Shown here piece after piece: positions 20,443 to 31,907 of a stretch of 64,000 nucleotides of DNA. The stretch is from Pseudomonas sp. GD04019. GTDB lineage: Bacteria > Pseudomonadota > Gammaproteobacteria > Pseudomonadales > Pseudomonadaceae. Location of the stretch: assembly GCF_029837695.1 (NCBI RefSeq), contig NZ_JAOEEA010000004.1:62001-126000 (forward strand), written 5' to 3'. Positions within the stretch are counted from its first letter, which is position 1; each line of letters starts with the position of its first letter. The translations under genes were made by a program, and so were the position numbers. The notes under the pieces are model-generated. The model saw only the letters and a list, made by a program, of their open reading frames with translations. It was not told the DNA's origin and did no database searches.

Positions 20443-21227
20443 ACCTGCAGGGCCCGCTGTGGCGCTTCACCGGCGTGCGCCCGGCCGCCTGGGCGTTCTT
20501 CGCCTTCCTCTACATCCCGATCCTGGTGCTGGTGGCGCTGAGCTTCAACGCCGGGCAGTCGGCCACCCTGTGGCAGGGCTTCAGCTTCAAGTGGTACTCG
20601 GTGGTGGCCAACGACCCGGAGATCCTGCGGGCGGCGAAGAACTCGCTGATCGTCGCGGTCTGCGCCACGCTGATCTCCACCTGCCTGGCGACCCTGGCGG
20701 CGCTGGGCATGCATGGCCGGCGCTTCCGTGGCCAGGGCGCCCTGCAGGGCGTGCTCGGCCTGCCGTTGCTGGTGCCGGACATCGTCTGCGCGGTGGCCAT
20801 CCTGATGTTCTTCGCCTTCATCGGGCTGAAGCTGTCGCTGCTGACCATCCTCATCGCCCACGTGGTGTTCTGCACGCCGTTCGCCTACCTGCCGATCCGC
20901 GCCCGCCTGCAGGGCATGGACCCACGCCTGCTGGAGGCCGCCGCCGATCTGTATGCCTCGCCCTGGCGGGCGTTCTGGCGGATCAGCTTCCCGCTGCTGC
21001 TGCCCGGCATCCTCTCCGGCGCGATGCTGGCCTTCATCATCTCGATGGACGACTTCGTCATCACCTACTTCGTTGCCGGTGCCGGTTCGACCACCCTGCC
21101 GGTGTACATCTTCAGCTCCATCCGCATGGGCATATCGCCGAAGATCAATGCGATTTCCTCGATCATGCTTGTGCTTTCCATTCTGTTCGTCACCCTGTCG
21201 TACTACCTCGGCCAACGCAAACGCTAG
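20439..21227 (+). CDS. Polyamine-type ABC importer permease 2 (PotC family)
   Basis: A 262-residue permease with six hydrophobic segments, the ATPase-docking loop EAAADLYASPWRAFWRI around 167-183 and the PotC-type ISMDDFVITYFVAGAGSTTLP stretch. It completes the heterodimeric channel with the preceding product. The stop codon lies inside the TAGGAG ribosome site of the binding-protein gene, so spacing is minimal. Confidence 0.9.
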   Translation: MNLQGPLWRFTGVRPAAWAFFAFLYIPILVLVALSFNAGQSATLWQGFSFKWYSVVANDPEILRAAKNSLIVAVCATLISTCLATLAALGMHGRRFRGQGALQGVLGLPLLVPDIVCAVAILMFFAFIGLKLSLLTILIAHVVFCTPFAYLPIRARLQGMDPRLLEAAADLYASPWRAFWRISFPLLLPGILSGAMLAFIISMDDFVITYFVAGAGSTTLPVYIFSSIRMGISPKINAISSIMLVLSILFVTLSYYLGQRKR

Positions 21228-21237
21228 GAGCCAGACC

Positions 21238-22281
21238 ATGATCCGTCGTACCCCGCTCGCGCTATCCGTTGTTCTCGCCCTCGGCCTGTCCGGCGCCGCC
21301 CAGGCTGCCGGCAGTCTCAATTTCGCCAACTGGTCGGACTACTACCCGCCGGAGCTGCTGAAGAAGTTCGAGGCCGATACCGGCATCAAGGCCACCCTGG
21401 ATGCCTACGACTCCAACGAGACGCTGCTGGCCAAACTCAAGGCCGGTGGTGGCAATTACGACGTGGTGGTGCCGTCGGACAGCTTCATCCAGATCATGGT
21501 CCAGGAGGACCTGCTGCAGAAGTTCGACAAGAGCAAGCTGCCGAACCTGGCCAACCTGGCGCCGACCTTCCAGAAGCTCGACTTCGACCCTGGCCACGAC
21601 TACAGCGTGCCCTACCTGTGGGGCACCACCGGCTACAGCTACGACAGCGCTCAGGTGCCGGGCGGCAAGCTCGACGAGAGCTGGGGGCCGTTCTTCGCCC
21701 CGCCGGCCGAGCTGAAGGGCAAGGTGGTGGCGCTCAACTCGATGGACGACCTGTTTCCGCCGGCCGCCTTCTACCTCGGCATCGACCGCTGCACCGAGGA
21801 CCCGCAGGAGGTGAAGAAGATCATGGAGCTGCTGAGCAAGCAGAAGGACATGCTCGCCATGTACAACAGCGACGGCACCATCGAGCGTATGGCCGCCGGC
21901 GAGGTGGCCATGCACCAGCAGTGGAACGGCGCCTTCCACCGGGCCAAGGAGCAGCGCGCCTCGCTGGTCTACGTCTATCCGAAGGAGGGCGTGTCCACCT
22001 TCATCGACAACTTCGTGATTCCCAAGGGCGCCACCAACGTCGAGGAGGCCCATGTGTTCATCAACTGGATGATGCAGCCGGAGAACATCGCCGCCGCCTC
22101 CAACTTCGCCAATTACAACAACGCCATCGCCGGCGCCGAGAAGTTCATGGACAAGGCGCTGTTCGAAGACCCGGCGATCAACACTCCGCAGGACAAGCTG
22201 GAGCGCCTGCGTTCGTTCAAGCTCTGCTCGCCCAAGGCCCTGGCGCTGCGCAGCAAGGTCTGGACCAAGCTGAAGAAATAA
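21238..22281 (+). CDS. Polyamine-type periplasmic binding protein (PotD/PotF family)
   Basis: A 347-residue solute-binding protein. A cleavable signal (MIRRTPLALSVVLALGLSGAAQA) precedes AGSLNFANWSDYYPPELLKKF, the family N-terminus, with VVVPSDSFIQIMVQEDLLQ and VPYLWGTTGYSYD lining the ligand cleft. ATG 21238 follows AGGAG at 8 bases. Because the operon continues into an acetylpolyamine amidohydrolase, the likely ligand is an acetylated polyamine; that is inference from context, as the family also binds putrescine, spermidine and GABA-like amines. Confidence 0.88.
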   Translation: MIRRTPLALSVVLALGLSGAAQAAGSLNFANWSDYYPPELLKKFEADTGIKATLDAYDSNETLLAKLKAGGGNYDVVVPSDSFIQIMVQEDLLQKFDKSKLPNLANLAPTFQKLDFDPGHDYSVPYLWGTTGYSYDSAQVPGGKLDESWGPFFAPPAELKGKVVALNSMDDLFPPAAFYLGIDRCTEDPQEVKKIMELLSKQKDMLAMYNSDGTIERMAAGEVAMHQQWNGAFHRAKEQRASLVYVYPKEGVSTFIDNFVIPKGATNVEEAHVFINWMMQPENIAAASNFANYNNAIAGAEKFMDKALFEDPAINTPQDKLERLRSFKLCSPKALALRSKVWTKLKK

Positions 22282-22379
22282 GTCGATAGCTGCAGCGCGG
22301 CGCCGTTGGCCGGCCGCGCTCGCGACGCTCTCGAAATCCCACCTAGAGAACGGACCCTAGCGAGTCCGGGGAGCCCCTC

Positions 22380-23414
<1,035 letters not shown>

Positions 23415-23432
23415 GCACTGAGTGGAAAGACA

Positions 23433-23462
23433 AAGCCCGCGAGATGCGTTCGCGGGCTTGTT
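23433..23462. terminator. Intrinsic terminator after the acetylpolyamine amidohydrolase gene
   Basis: AAGCCCGCGA at 23433-23442 pairs with TCGCGGGCTT at 23450-23459, followed by TGTTGTTT. It also faces the convergent propeller gene. Confidence 0.8.
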
Positions 23463-23473
23463 GTTTGTGCGGG

Positions 23474-24400
23474 TCAGCCTTGTGGCGCGGTGAAGGGTTC
23501 ATCCTTGCGGAACACGTAGAACAGGTTCGGCTCGCTGACCATGTAGATGGTGCCGTCCTCGTCCATGGCCACGCCCTCGGCGCGCGGGATGCGGCTTTCC
23601 AGACCGCTCTGGCCGCCGATCAGGCTGATGAAGCTGACCGGCTCGCCACGCTCGTCCAGCTCCAGCAGCAGGTGCGACTGGGCGGAGAGGGCGAGGATAT
23701 GCCCGGTGCGCGGGTCGACGCTGAGCGCCGACAGGTTGCGCATGCCCAGGCCATAGCTGGGCAGCGGTTGCAGCTGGTCGTCGAGCAGGTGCTGGCCGTC
23801 GCTGCTCAGGCTGAACATGCGCGGCGTGCGCTCCTTGCCCAGCAGCAGGCGCTGCTGCGCCGGGTCCCAAGCGATGCCTTCGAAGCCCTTGTTGCCGGCG
23901 TCGGGAAAGCCCAGGTCGAAGGGCTTGGCGTCGGCCAGGTCGAGTTCGCGGGTCAACGGGTTCAGTTCGAAGATCGACAGATTGCGCCGGCGCTCGTCGG
24001 CCACGGCGATATTGCCGTTCTCCAGCACCGCCACGCCCTCCGGATTGGAGAAGCCCTTGAGCACGATGCGGCGCAGCACCTCGCCGCTGCGACTCAGTTC
24101 CACCAGCATCGGCAGCTTGCCGGTGACGGTGAACAGGGTGCCGGTGATCGGGTTGTAGGTCAGGTCGGAGGTCTCGTCTTCCTCCAGTCCGGCCAGTGGC
24201 TTGCCTTCGACGCTGGCCTTGTAGCCGGGCAGCCAGATGCTGGCGGCACGCTCGGCGGTCGGCACGCTCTGCTCCTTGAACCACAGCAGGGCGCGGTCGT
24301 CCCAGTGCAGGTAGCGGGTCAGGGCGGCGGTGCAGGCGAGGGTGACGACCAGCGCCAGGGTCAGGCGCCGCTGGCGGGGTAGGGAGAGGCTGAGAGACAT
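23474..24400 (-). CDS. SdiA-regulated-type beta-propeller protein, membrane-anchored (copy 2)
   Basis: A 308-residue paralogue of the 14018-14941 product: one N-terminal helix (about 13-30), IWLPGYKASVEGKPLAGL close to the IWLPDYRVTVQAKPIQGL of copy 1, then blades such as LTYNPITGTLFTVTGK, NIAVADERRRNLSIF, GFEGIAWDPAQQRLLLGKER and the same closing YMVSEPNLFYVF. It probably faces the periplasm. The function is unknown. It is convergent with the acetylpolyamine operon, and the two copies bracket that region. Confidence 0.78.
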   Translation of the reverse strand: MSLSLSLPRQRRLTLALVVTLACTAALTRYLHWDDRALLWFKEQSVPTAERAASIWLPGYKASVEGKPLAGLEEDETSDLTYNPITGTLFTVTGKLPMLVELSRSGEVLRRIVLKGFSNPEGVAVLENGNIAVADERRRNLSIFELNPLTRELDLADAKPFDLGFPDAGNKGFEGIAWDPAQQRLLLGKERTPRMFSLSSDGQHLLDDQLQPLPSYGLGMRNLSALSVDPRTGHILALSAQSHLLLELDERGEPVSFISLIGGQSGLESRIPRAEGVAMDEDGTIYMVSEPNLFYVFRKDEPFTAPQG

Positions 24401-24492
24401 CGAATATTGCTCGGGAGATCGAGCCTGTCAGACTACTCGGCGCTGGTGAAAGTTCTGTGAAGAGCGGCGGAGTGGCTCCGCCGCGGCTGCTC

Positions 24493-25158
24493 TCAGAGGA
24501 CGCGGGTGGCGAAATGCGACAGGCCGACCAGCTCGATCTCCAGGCTCTCGCCGCTGGCCAGCGGGCCGACCCCGGCCGGGGTGCCGGTGGACACCACGTC
24601 GCCCGGTTGCAGGCTGAAGTGGCCGGCGATGTGCTGGATCAGGCCGATGATCGGGTTGAGCATGTCGCGGCTGTTGCCGTCCTGGCGGACCTGGCCGTCG
24701 ATGGACAGGCGGATGCCGATGTCGCGCACATCTTCCACTGCGTCGGCGGCGACGAAGGGGGCGAGCACGTAGGCGCCGTCGAAGGACTTGGACAGCTCCC
24801 AGGGCAGGCCTTTCTCCTTGAGCTTGGCCTGCACGTCGCGCAGGGTCAGGTCCAGGGCGGGGGCAAAGCCGGAGATGGCGTCGCGCACTTCTTCCTCGGA
24901 CGGCTTCTTCGACAGCGGCTTGCCGATCAGCACGGCGATCTCCGCCTCGAAATGCACGGCGCCGCGGTCGGCCGGAATGGCGAAGCTGTCGTTCAGCGGC
25001 ACGGTGCAGCTGCCCGGCTTGATGAACAGCAGCGGCTCGGTCGGAATCGGGTTGTTCAGCTCGGCGGCATGCTCGGCGTAGTTGCGCCCGACGCAGACCA
25101 CCTTGCCCAGCGGGAAGTGGATCGGCGTGCCGTCGGTGTACTGGTGCTGGTAGCTCAT
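24493..25158 (-). CDS. Fumarylacetoacetate hydrolase family protein
   Basis: A 221-residue single-domain FAH protein. GKVVCVGRNYAEHAAEL and HFEAEIAVLIGKPL supply the Glu/Asp cluster that binds Mg2+ in this fold, and LQPGDVVSTGTPAGVGPL near residue 195 is the family signature. Members act as acylpyruvate hydrolases, oxaloacetate decarboxylases or isomerases, and substrate cannot be decided here. It lies downstream of the D-2-hydroxyglutarate dehydrogenase gene on the same strand, separated by 138 bases that hold a repeat. Confidence 0.85.
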   Translation of the reverse strand: MSYQHQYTDGTPIHFPLGKVVCVGRNYAEHAAELNNPIPTEPLLFIKPGSCTVPLNDSFAIPADRGAVHFEAEIAVLIGKPLSKKPSEEEVRDAISGFAPALDLTLRDVQAKLKEKGLPWELSKSFDGAYVLAPFVAADAVEDVRDIGIRLSIDGQVRQDGNSRDMLNPIIGLIQHIAGHFSLQPGDVVSTGTPAGVGPLASGESLEIELVGLSHFATRVL

Positions 25159-25186
25159 TGGGCCACTCCTCGGGTGGGATTCTGGC

Positions 25187-25289
25187 TCCCTCTCCCTCCG
25201 GGAGAGGGCTGGGGTGAGGGTATCGCAGGCGGCTCGGCGTGGCCTGGAAATCCCTCACCCCCGGCCCCTCTCCCAAGGGGAGAGGGGTG
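25187..25289. repeat. Composite intergenic palindrome (CCCTCTCCC...GGGAGAGGG class)
   Basis: CTCCCTCTCCC/GGGAGAGGG folds at 25187-25208, then CTGGGGTGAGGG (25209-25220) pairs with CCCTCACCCCCGG (25252-25264), and CCCCTCTCCC/GGGGAGAGGGG closes at 25266-25287. Nested arms make a two-hairpin unit of a kind widely scattered in proteobacterial genomes. It sits between two same-strand genes. Confidence 0.75.
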
Positions 25290-25296
25290 GTAAGGC

Positions 25297-26691
25297 TCAG
25301 AGCGGGAAGATCTTGCCCGGATTCATGATGCCGTTCGGGTCGAACACCTGCTTGATCGCCTTCATGTAGCCGATCTCGGCTTCCGAGCGGCTGTAGTGAA
25401 GGTAGTCGCGCTTGGTCATGCCCACGCCGTGCTCGGCGGAGATAGAGCCGTTGTACTTCTGCACGGTCTCGAACACCCACTGGTTGACCACGGCGCACTT
25501 GGCGAAGAAGTCGTCCTTGGACAGGTTCTCCGGCTTGAGGATGTTCAGGTGCAGGTTGCCGTCGCCGATATGGCCGAACCACACCACTTCGAAGTCTGGG
25601 TAGTTGGCTTCGACGATGCGGTCAATGTCGTGCAGGAAGGCCGGGACCTGGCCGACGGTGACCGAGATGTCGTTCTTGTACGGCGTCCAGTGGCTGATGG
25701 TCTCGGAGATGTACTCGCGCAGCTTCCACAGGTTCTGCAGCTGCTGCTCGCTCTGACTCATCACGCCGTCGACGACCCAGCCCTGCTCGACGCAGTGCTC
25801 GAAGGTCGCCAGGGCCTGCTCGGCGACTTCCTCGGTGGTGGCCTCGAATTCCAGCAGGGCGTAGAACGGGCAGTCGGTCTCGAACGCCGGCGGCACGTCG
25901 CCACGGGCCATAATCTTGGCCAGGGCCTTGTCCGAGAAGAACTCGAAGGCAGTCAGGTCGAGCTTGTTCTGGAAGGCGTGCAGTACCGGCATGATCGAGT
26001 CGAAGTCCGGGGTGCCGAGCACCATCGCGGTGAGGTTCTTCGGCGCGCGCTCCAGGCGCATGGTCGCTTCGACCACGAAGCCCAGGGTGCCCTCGGCGCC
26101 GATGAACAGCTGGCGCATGTCGTAGCCGGTGGCATTCTTGATCAGGTCGCGGTTCAGCTCCAGCAGCTCGCCGGTACCGGTGACGACCTTGAGGCCGGCC
26201 ACCCAATTGCGGGTCATGCCGTAGCGGATCACCTTGATGCCGCCGGCGTTGGTGCCGATGTTGCCGCCCAGCTGGCTGGAGCCGGCGGAGGCGAAGTCCA
26301 CCGGGTAGTACAGGCCCTTGTCCTCGGCGTACATCTGCAGCTGCTTGGTCACCACGCCCGGCTGGCACACCACGGTGCGGTCGAATTCGTTGAATTCGAG
26401 GATCTGGTTCATGTAGTCGAAGGCCACCACCACTTCGCCGTTGGCGGCAACTGCGGCGGCGGAAAGCCCGGTGCGGCCGCCGGACGGCACCAGGGCAACC
26501 TTGTGCTGGTTGGCCCAGCGCACGATGGCCTGCACCTGCTCGGTGGTCTTGGGGAAGACGATGGCGCTCGGGGCGGGGGCGAAATGCTTGGTCCAATCCT
26601 TGCCGTAGGCGTTGAGGGAGTCGGCGTCGGTCAGCACCTTGCCGGGTTCCACCAGGGTCTTCAGCTCATCGATCAGGGCAGGATTGGTCAT
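25297..26691 (-). CDS. D-2-hydroxyglutarate dehydrogenase (FAD-linked)
   Basis: A 464-residue flavoenzyme of the GlcD/LDH-D family. The N-terminal PCMH-type FAD domain contains VALVPSGGRTGLSAAAV and SAGSSQLGGNIGTNAGGIKV, and the C-terminal half contains the metal/substrate motifs HIGDGNLHLNIL and SAEHGVGMTKRDYL. ATG 26691 gives the usual start MTNPALIDELK; a longer frame start adds 15 unrelated residues. It is divergent from serA. In Pseudomonas this pairing was reported to let SerA run by oxidising the 2-hydroxyglutarate that SerA makes from 2-oxoglutarate. Confidence 0.88.
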   Translation of the reverse strand: MTNPALIDELKTLVEPGKVLTDADSLNAYGKDWTKHFAPAPSAIVFPKTTEQVQAIVRWANQHKVALVPSGGRTGLSAAAVAANGEVVVAFDYMNQILEFNEFDRTVVCQPGVVTKQLQMYAEDKGLYYPVDFASAGSSQLGGNIGTNAGGIKVIRYGMTRNWVAGLKVVTGTGELLELNRDLIKNATGYDMRQLFIGAEGTLGFVVEATMRLERAPKNLTAMVLGTPDFDSIMPVLHAFQNKLDLTAFEFFSDKALAKIMARGDVPPAFETDCPFYALLEFEATTEEVAEQALATFEHCVEQGWVVDGVMSQSEQQLQNLWKLREYISETISHWTPYKNDISVTVGQVPAFLHDIDRIVEANYPDFEVVWFGHIGDGNLHLNILKPENLSKDDFFAKCAVVNQWVFETVQKYNGSISAEHGVGMTKRDYLHYSRSEAEIGYMKAIKQVFDPNGIMNPGKIFPL

Positions 26692-26764
26692 CTGGGAACT
26701 CTCAAACGATTCATGGTCACCCTGAGAACGCTTCATCGGTCAGGGGTGGCGGTTTCGCGGGGCT

Positions 26765-26780
26765 CGTATGCTAGCATACG
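26765..26780. promoter_or_regulatory. Perfect 16-bp palindrome in the divergent dehydrogenase/serA intergenic region
   Basis: CGTATGCTAGCATACG is fully self-complementary and lies 98 bases before the serA start. It contains TATGCT on both strands, so it could include a -10 element for either direction, or be an operator for a dimeric regulator. No matching -35 is clear. The role is inferred from position. Confidence 0.5.
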
Positions 26781-26878
26781 CACCCCGCCAATCGTGCCCC
26801 CGAGCCGATCCGCGGGGCCGGCCGGCAGCGTTTGCGGCCGTTCTCCTGACACCTTTTTGTGGGACAACAGGTACTCCG

Positions 26879-28108
26879 ATGAGCAAGACCTCTCTCGACA
26901 AGAGCAAGATCAAGTTCCTTCTGCTGGAAGGCGTGCACCAGAATGCCGTCGACACCCTGAAGGCCGCTGGTTACACCAACATCGAGTACCTCAAGGGCGC
27001 CCTGTCCGACGACGAGCTGAAGAGCAAGATCGCCGACGCCCACTTCATCGGCATCCGCTCCCGCACCCAGCTGACCGAAGAGGTCTTCGACTGCGCCAAG
27101 AAGCTGGTCGCCGTCGGCTGCTTCTGCATCGGCACCAACCAGGTCGACCTGGACGCCGCCCGCGAGCGCGGCATCGCGGTGTTCAACGCCCCCTATTCCA
27201 ACACCCGCTCGGTCGCCGAGCTGGTCCTGGCCCAGGCAATCCTGCTGCTGCGCGGCATTCCGGAGAAGAACGCCTCCTGCCACCGTGGTGGCTGGATCAA
27301 GTCGGCGGCCAACTCCTTCGAGATCCGCGGCAAGAAGCTCGGCATCGTCGGCTACGGCTCCATCGGCACCCAGCTCTCGGTGCTGGCCGAGGCCCTGGGC
27401 ATGCAGGTGTTCTTCTACGACACCGTGACCAAGCTGCCGCTGGGCAACGCCACTCAGGTGGCCAAGCTGCACGACCTGCTGGGCATGGCCGACATCGTTT
27501 CCCTGCACGTGCCTGAGCTGCCGTCCACCCAGTGGATGATCGGCGAGAAGGAAATCCGCGCCATGAAGAAGGGCGGCATCCTGATCAACGCCGCCCGCGG
27601 CACCGTGGTCGAGCTCGAGCATCTGGCCGCTGCGATCAAGGACGAGCACCTGATCGGCGCCGCCATCGACGTGTTCCCGGTCGAGCCGAAGTCCAACGAC
27701 GAAGAGTTCGAGAGCCCGCTGCGTGGCCTGGATCGCGTGATCCTGACCCCGCACATCGGTGGTTCGACTGCCGAGGCGCAGGCCAACATCGGCCTGGAAG
27801 TGGCCGAGAAGCTGGTCAAGTACAGCGACAACGGTACCTCGGTGTCTTCCGTCAACTTCCCGGAGGTCGCCCTGCCGGCGCACCCGGGCAAGCATCGCCT
27901 GCTGCACATCCACCAGAACGTGCCGGGCGTGATGAGCGAGATCAACAAGGTGTTCGCCGACAACGGCATCAACATCTCCGGCCAGTTCCTGCAGACCAAC
28001 GACAAGGTCGGCTACGTGGTGATCGACGTCGACGCCGAGTACTCCGACCTGGCGCTGGAAAAGCTGCAGCACGTCACCGGCACCATCCGCAGCCGCGTCC
28101 TCTTCTAA
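26879..28108 (+). CDS. serA: D-3-phosphoglycerate dehydrogenase
   Basis: A 409-residue enzyme committing 3-phosphoglycerate to serine synthesis. The NAD-binding motif is GIVGYGSIGTQLSVLAEALG (about 157-176), the catalytic His lies in LTPHIGGST, and the C-terminal ACT domain (about 335-409, VPGVMSEINKVFADNGINI) binds serine for feedback control. ATG 26879 gives the standard MSKTSLDKSKIKFLLLEG start; AGGT lies seven bases upstream. It has the short form typical of gammaproteobacteria and a strong terminator 18 bases after the stop. Confidence 0.97.
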   Translation: MSKTSLDKSKIKFLLLEGVHQNAVDTLKAAGYTNIEYLKGALSDDELKSKIADAHFIGIRSRTQLTEEVFDCAKKLVAVGCFCIGTNQVDLDAARERGIAVFNAPYSNTRSVAELVLAQAILLLRGIPEKNASCHRGGWIKSAANSFEIRGKKLGIVGYGSIGTQLSVLAEALGMQVFFYDTVTKLPLGNATQVAKLHDLLGMADIVSLHVPELPSTQWMIGEKEIRAMKKGGILINAARGTVVELEHLAAAIKDEHLIGAAIDVFPVEPKSNDEEFESPLRGLDRVILTPHIGGSTAEAQANIGLEVAEKLVKYSDNGTSVSSVNFPEVALPAHPGKHRLLHIHQNVPGVMSEINKVFADNGINISGQFLQTNDKVGYVVIDVDAEYSDLALEKLQHVTGTIRSRVLF

Positions 28109-28126
28109 GAGCGCCGCGCTGCAACG

Positions 28127-28153
28127 AAAAAGGGAGGCCTCGGCCTCCCTTTT
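28127..28153. terminator. Intrinsic terminator after serA
   Basis: AAAAAGGGAGGCC pairs with GGCCTCCCTTTTT across a minimal loop, with T residues on the right and A residues on the left. Confidence 0.9.
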
Positions 28154-28204
28154 TCATTGGCTGTGCGATCACGTTGCGTAGGAGCGAGCTCCGTCGTCAG
28201 TTCT

Positions 28205-28260
28205 GTAGCCCGGATGCAATCCGGGACGCCGGCAGCTCCGTCCCGGATCGCATCCGGGCT
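28205..28260. repeat. REP-type palindrome (GTAGCCCGGAT class)
   Basis: AGCCCGGATGCAATCCGGGAC (28207-28227) pairs with GTCCCGGATCGCATCCGGGCT (28240-28260) with one mismatch. GTAG heads the left arm. It lies between the convergent serA and ppx genes. The same class is at 53097-53154 and, with changed bases, at 13841-13893. Confidence 0.8.
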
Positions 28261-28264
28261 GCCT

Positions 28265-29764
28265 TCAGCGTACGGTCAGCGTGAAGTTGATGCGCGTCAG
28301 CCACTCCGCTTCCTGCTCGAAGTCGGCCTGGGTCAGCGGGTTGGCCGCCAGCCAGCCATCGGGGAAGGTCAGGTCCAGGCTCTGCGGGCCGGCCTTTAGC
28401 TGCACCTTGGGCATCTCCTGGGTGCCGCGGATGTGGTGGAAGAGGATGGCGAAGCGCAGCAGCACGCACAGGCGCTGCAGCTGCACGCCGTCCTCGCCGA
28501 ACTCGGCGAAACGCTCCTTGGGGATGTTGCGGCGATGGCCGCGCACCAGCAGGGCCAGCATCAACTGGTCGCGACGCGAGAAGCCGGCCAGGTCGGAGTG
28601 TTCGATCAGGTAGGCGCCGTGCTTGTGGTACTGGTAGTGGGCGATATCCAGGCCGATCTCATGGACCCGCGCGCCCCACTGCAGCAGGTCGCTGTGCCAG
28701 TCTTCGTCCAGCTGCCAGGCCTCGGTCACCTTCTCCAGGGCCTGCAGGGCCTTGGCTTCGACTCGCGCGGCCTGCTGCAGGTCGACGTGGTAGCGCTCCA
28801 TCAGCGCGCCCAGGGTGCGTTCGCGCACGTCCTCGTGGTGGTGGCGACCGAGCAGGTCATACAGCACGCCCTCGCGCAGGGCGCCTTCGGAGTGGTCCAT
28901 GCGTTGCAGGTCGAGGGCGTCGAAGATGGCCTCGGCGATGGCCAGGCCGGCCGGGAAGATCTGCCGGCGGTCGGGCTTGATGCCCTCGATGTCCAGCTTG
29001 TCCGCCTCGCCCAGCTTGAACACCTTGCGCTTGAGCCAGGCCAGGCCCTCCGGATTGATCTCGCCATTGCCCAGGCCGCCGGCCTTGATCGCCAGGCCCA
29101 CGGCGCGGATGGTGCCGGAGGCGCCCACCGACTCCTGCCAACCCAGGCGCTGCAGGCCCTGCTCGATGCTCATCAGCTCCAGGCGTGCGGCGGTGTAGGC
29201 CTGGGCGTAGCGCGCCGGGGTGATCTTGCCGTCGCGGAAATAGCGTTGGGTGTAGCTGACGCAGCCCATCTGCAGGCTCTCGCGCAGCAGCGGCTCGAAG
29301 CGCTGGCCGACGATGAACTCGGTGCTGCCACCGCCGATGTCCACCACCAGGCGCTTGCCCGGGTTGTCGGCGATGGTGTGGGAGACGCCGAGGTAGATCA
29401 GGCGCGCTTCCTCGCGACCGGAGATGACTTCCACCTGATGGCCGAGCAGTTCGTCGGCGCGGCGGATGAATTCGGCGCGGTTGCGTGCCTCGCGCAGGGC
29501 GTTGGTGCCGACGATGCGCACGGCGCCCTGGGGCAGGCCCTGGATCAGCTGGCCGAAGCGGCGCAGGCAGTCCAGGCCGCGCTGCATGGCCTCCTCGCTG
29601 AGCATGCGCTCGTCGTCCAGGCCGGCGGCCAGCTGCACCTTCTCGCCGAGCCGTTCGAGGATGCGGATCTCGCCGTGGTCGGCCTTGGCCAGGACCATGT
29701 GGAAGCTGTTGGAGCCGAGGTCGATGGCGGCGATCAGCGGAAACTGCTTGGCGGTGTTGGGCAT
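28265..29764 (-). CDS. ppx: Exopolyphosphatase
   Basis: A 499-residue Ppx/GppA enzyme that releases phosphate from the ends of polyphosphate chains. The ASKHA phosphate-binding motifs are visible: [18 protein letters not shown] near the N-terminus, a second phosphate loop in [14 protein letters not shown] around 145, and a C-terminal HD-like domain ([24 protein letters not shown]). GppA-type guanosine pentaphosphatase activity is the alternative. In P. aeruginosa ppx lies beside trxA as here, but ppk, its usual other neighbour, is absent; serA takes that place. Confidence 0.92.
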   Translation of the reverse strand: MPNTAKQFPLIAAIDLGSNSFHMVLAKADHGEIRILERLGEKVQLAAGLDDERMLSEEAMQRGLDCLRRFGQLIQGLPQGAVRIVGTNALREARNRAEFIRRADELLGHQVEVISGREEARLIYLGVSHTIADNPGKRLVVDIGGGSTEFIVGQRFEPLLRESLQMGCVSYTQRYFRDGKITPARYAQAYTAARLELMSIEQGLQRLGWQESVGASGTIRAVGLAIKAGGLGNGEINPEGLAWLKRKVFKLGEADKLDIEGIKPDRRQIFPAGLAIAEAIFDALDLQRMDHSEGALREGVLYDLLGRHHHEDVRERTLGALMERYHVDLQQAARVEAKALQALEKVTEAWQLDEDWHSDLLQWGARVHEIGLDIAHYQYHKHGAYLIEHSDLAGFSRRDQLMLALLVRGHRRNIPKERFAEFGEDGVQLQRLCVLLRFAILFHHIRGTQEMPKVQLKAGPQSLDLTFPDGWLAANPLTQADFEQEAEWLTRINFTLTVR

Positions 29765-29974
29765 GAAGGATTATCCCTTGGCAAACGTTGGCGCCGGTCC
29801 TGATCGAGCCGGCACCGCAATGGCTGCATGTTAACCGCCCATGGCGCTTGCCGTAATCCTTCGTCGGCGGTATCAAATCCATTGATAGTCAAGCTCAATG
29901 GACAGCGGCTTTCGGCAGGGGCGGATGCGGGCTATCATGGCGCCACTTTTTGCTTCCGATCACGGAGACTGTAC

Positions 29975-30301
29975 ATGAGCGAATTCATCACCAACGTCAG
30001 CGACACCAGCTTCGAAGACGACGTGATCAAGGCCGAAGGTCCGGTCCTGGTCGACTACTGGGCCGAATGGTGCGGCCCGTGCAAGATGATCGCCCCGGTG
30101 CTGGACGAAATCGCCCAGACCTACGCCGGCAAGCTGAAGGTCTGCAAGCTGAACATCGACGAAAACCAGGAAACCCCGCCGAAGTACGGCGTACGCGGCA
30201 TTCCGACCCTGATGCTGTTCAAGAACGGCAACGTCGAGGCCACCAAGGTCGGCGCCCTGTCCAAGTCGCAGCTGGCCGCCTTCCTCGACGCCAATATCTG
30301 A
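29975..30301 (+). CDS. trxA: Thioredoxin 1
   Basis: A 108-residue cytosolic dithiol reductant with the active site WCGPC (C33, C36) in [13 protein letters not shown] and the cis-proline in [14 protein letters not shown] 29975 has GGAG seven bases upstream and gives the standard length; the frame is open further upstream but those codons cross the ppx/trxA promoter region. It is divergent from ppx and upstream of rho, the conserved trxA-rho order. Confidence 0.97.
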   Translation: MSEFITNVSDTSFEDDVIKAEGPVLVDYWAEWCGPCKMIAPVLDEIAQTYAGKLKVCKLNIDENQETPPKYGVRGIPTLMLFKNGNVEATKVGALSKSQLAAFLDANI

Positions 30302-30321
30302 GGCGTTCGCCGCTGTAACAG

Positions 30322-30348
30322 AAGCCCCGCACATCGCGGGGCTTTTTC
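30322..30348 (+). terminator. Intrinsic terminator between trxA and rho
   Basis: AAGCCCCGC pairs with GCGGGGCTT around ACATC and runs into a short T-tract. Confidence 0.88.
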
Positions 30349-30538
30349 TTTGGGCGCAGGCTGGACGTCGCGCTAAACGCGATGTTACATTCGGGCCTGC
30401 AACGGGTTCCTCGTTGCCCCCCAAGCCGCCGCCGACGCATTCCTCCCGATAACATCGAGCGATCCAGTCGCCTTCTCGCGGCGCGGCCAGCAAAGCCCAA
30501 GGCTTTCCTTCCCTCCTTCATATACCTACGTCATTCCT

Positions 30539-31798
<1,260 letters not shown>

Positions 31799-31814
31799 TT
31801 CGAGCGTTGCCACG

Positions 31815-31840
31815 AAGGCCGGGGAAACCCGGCCTTTGCG
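31815..31840 (+). terminator. Hairpin after rho
   Basis: AAGGCCGGG pairs with CCCGGCCTT around a GAAA tetraloop. The following TGCGTTTGCG is a poor T-run, so termination may be partial. Confidence 0.65.
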
Positions 31841-31907
31841 TTTGCGCAGCCTTCTGAATAACCCAGTTCGGCGCTAAACTTTGCGCCCCGACCTGTGAGG
31901 CCCAAGC

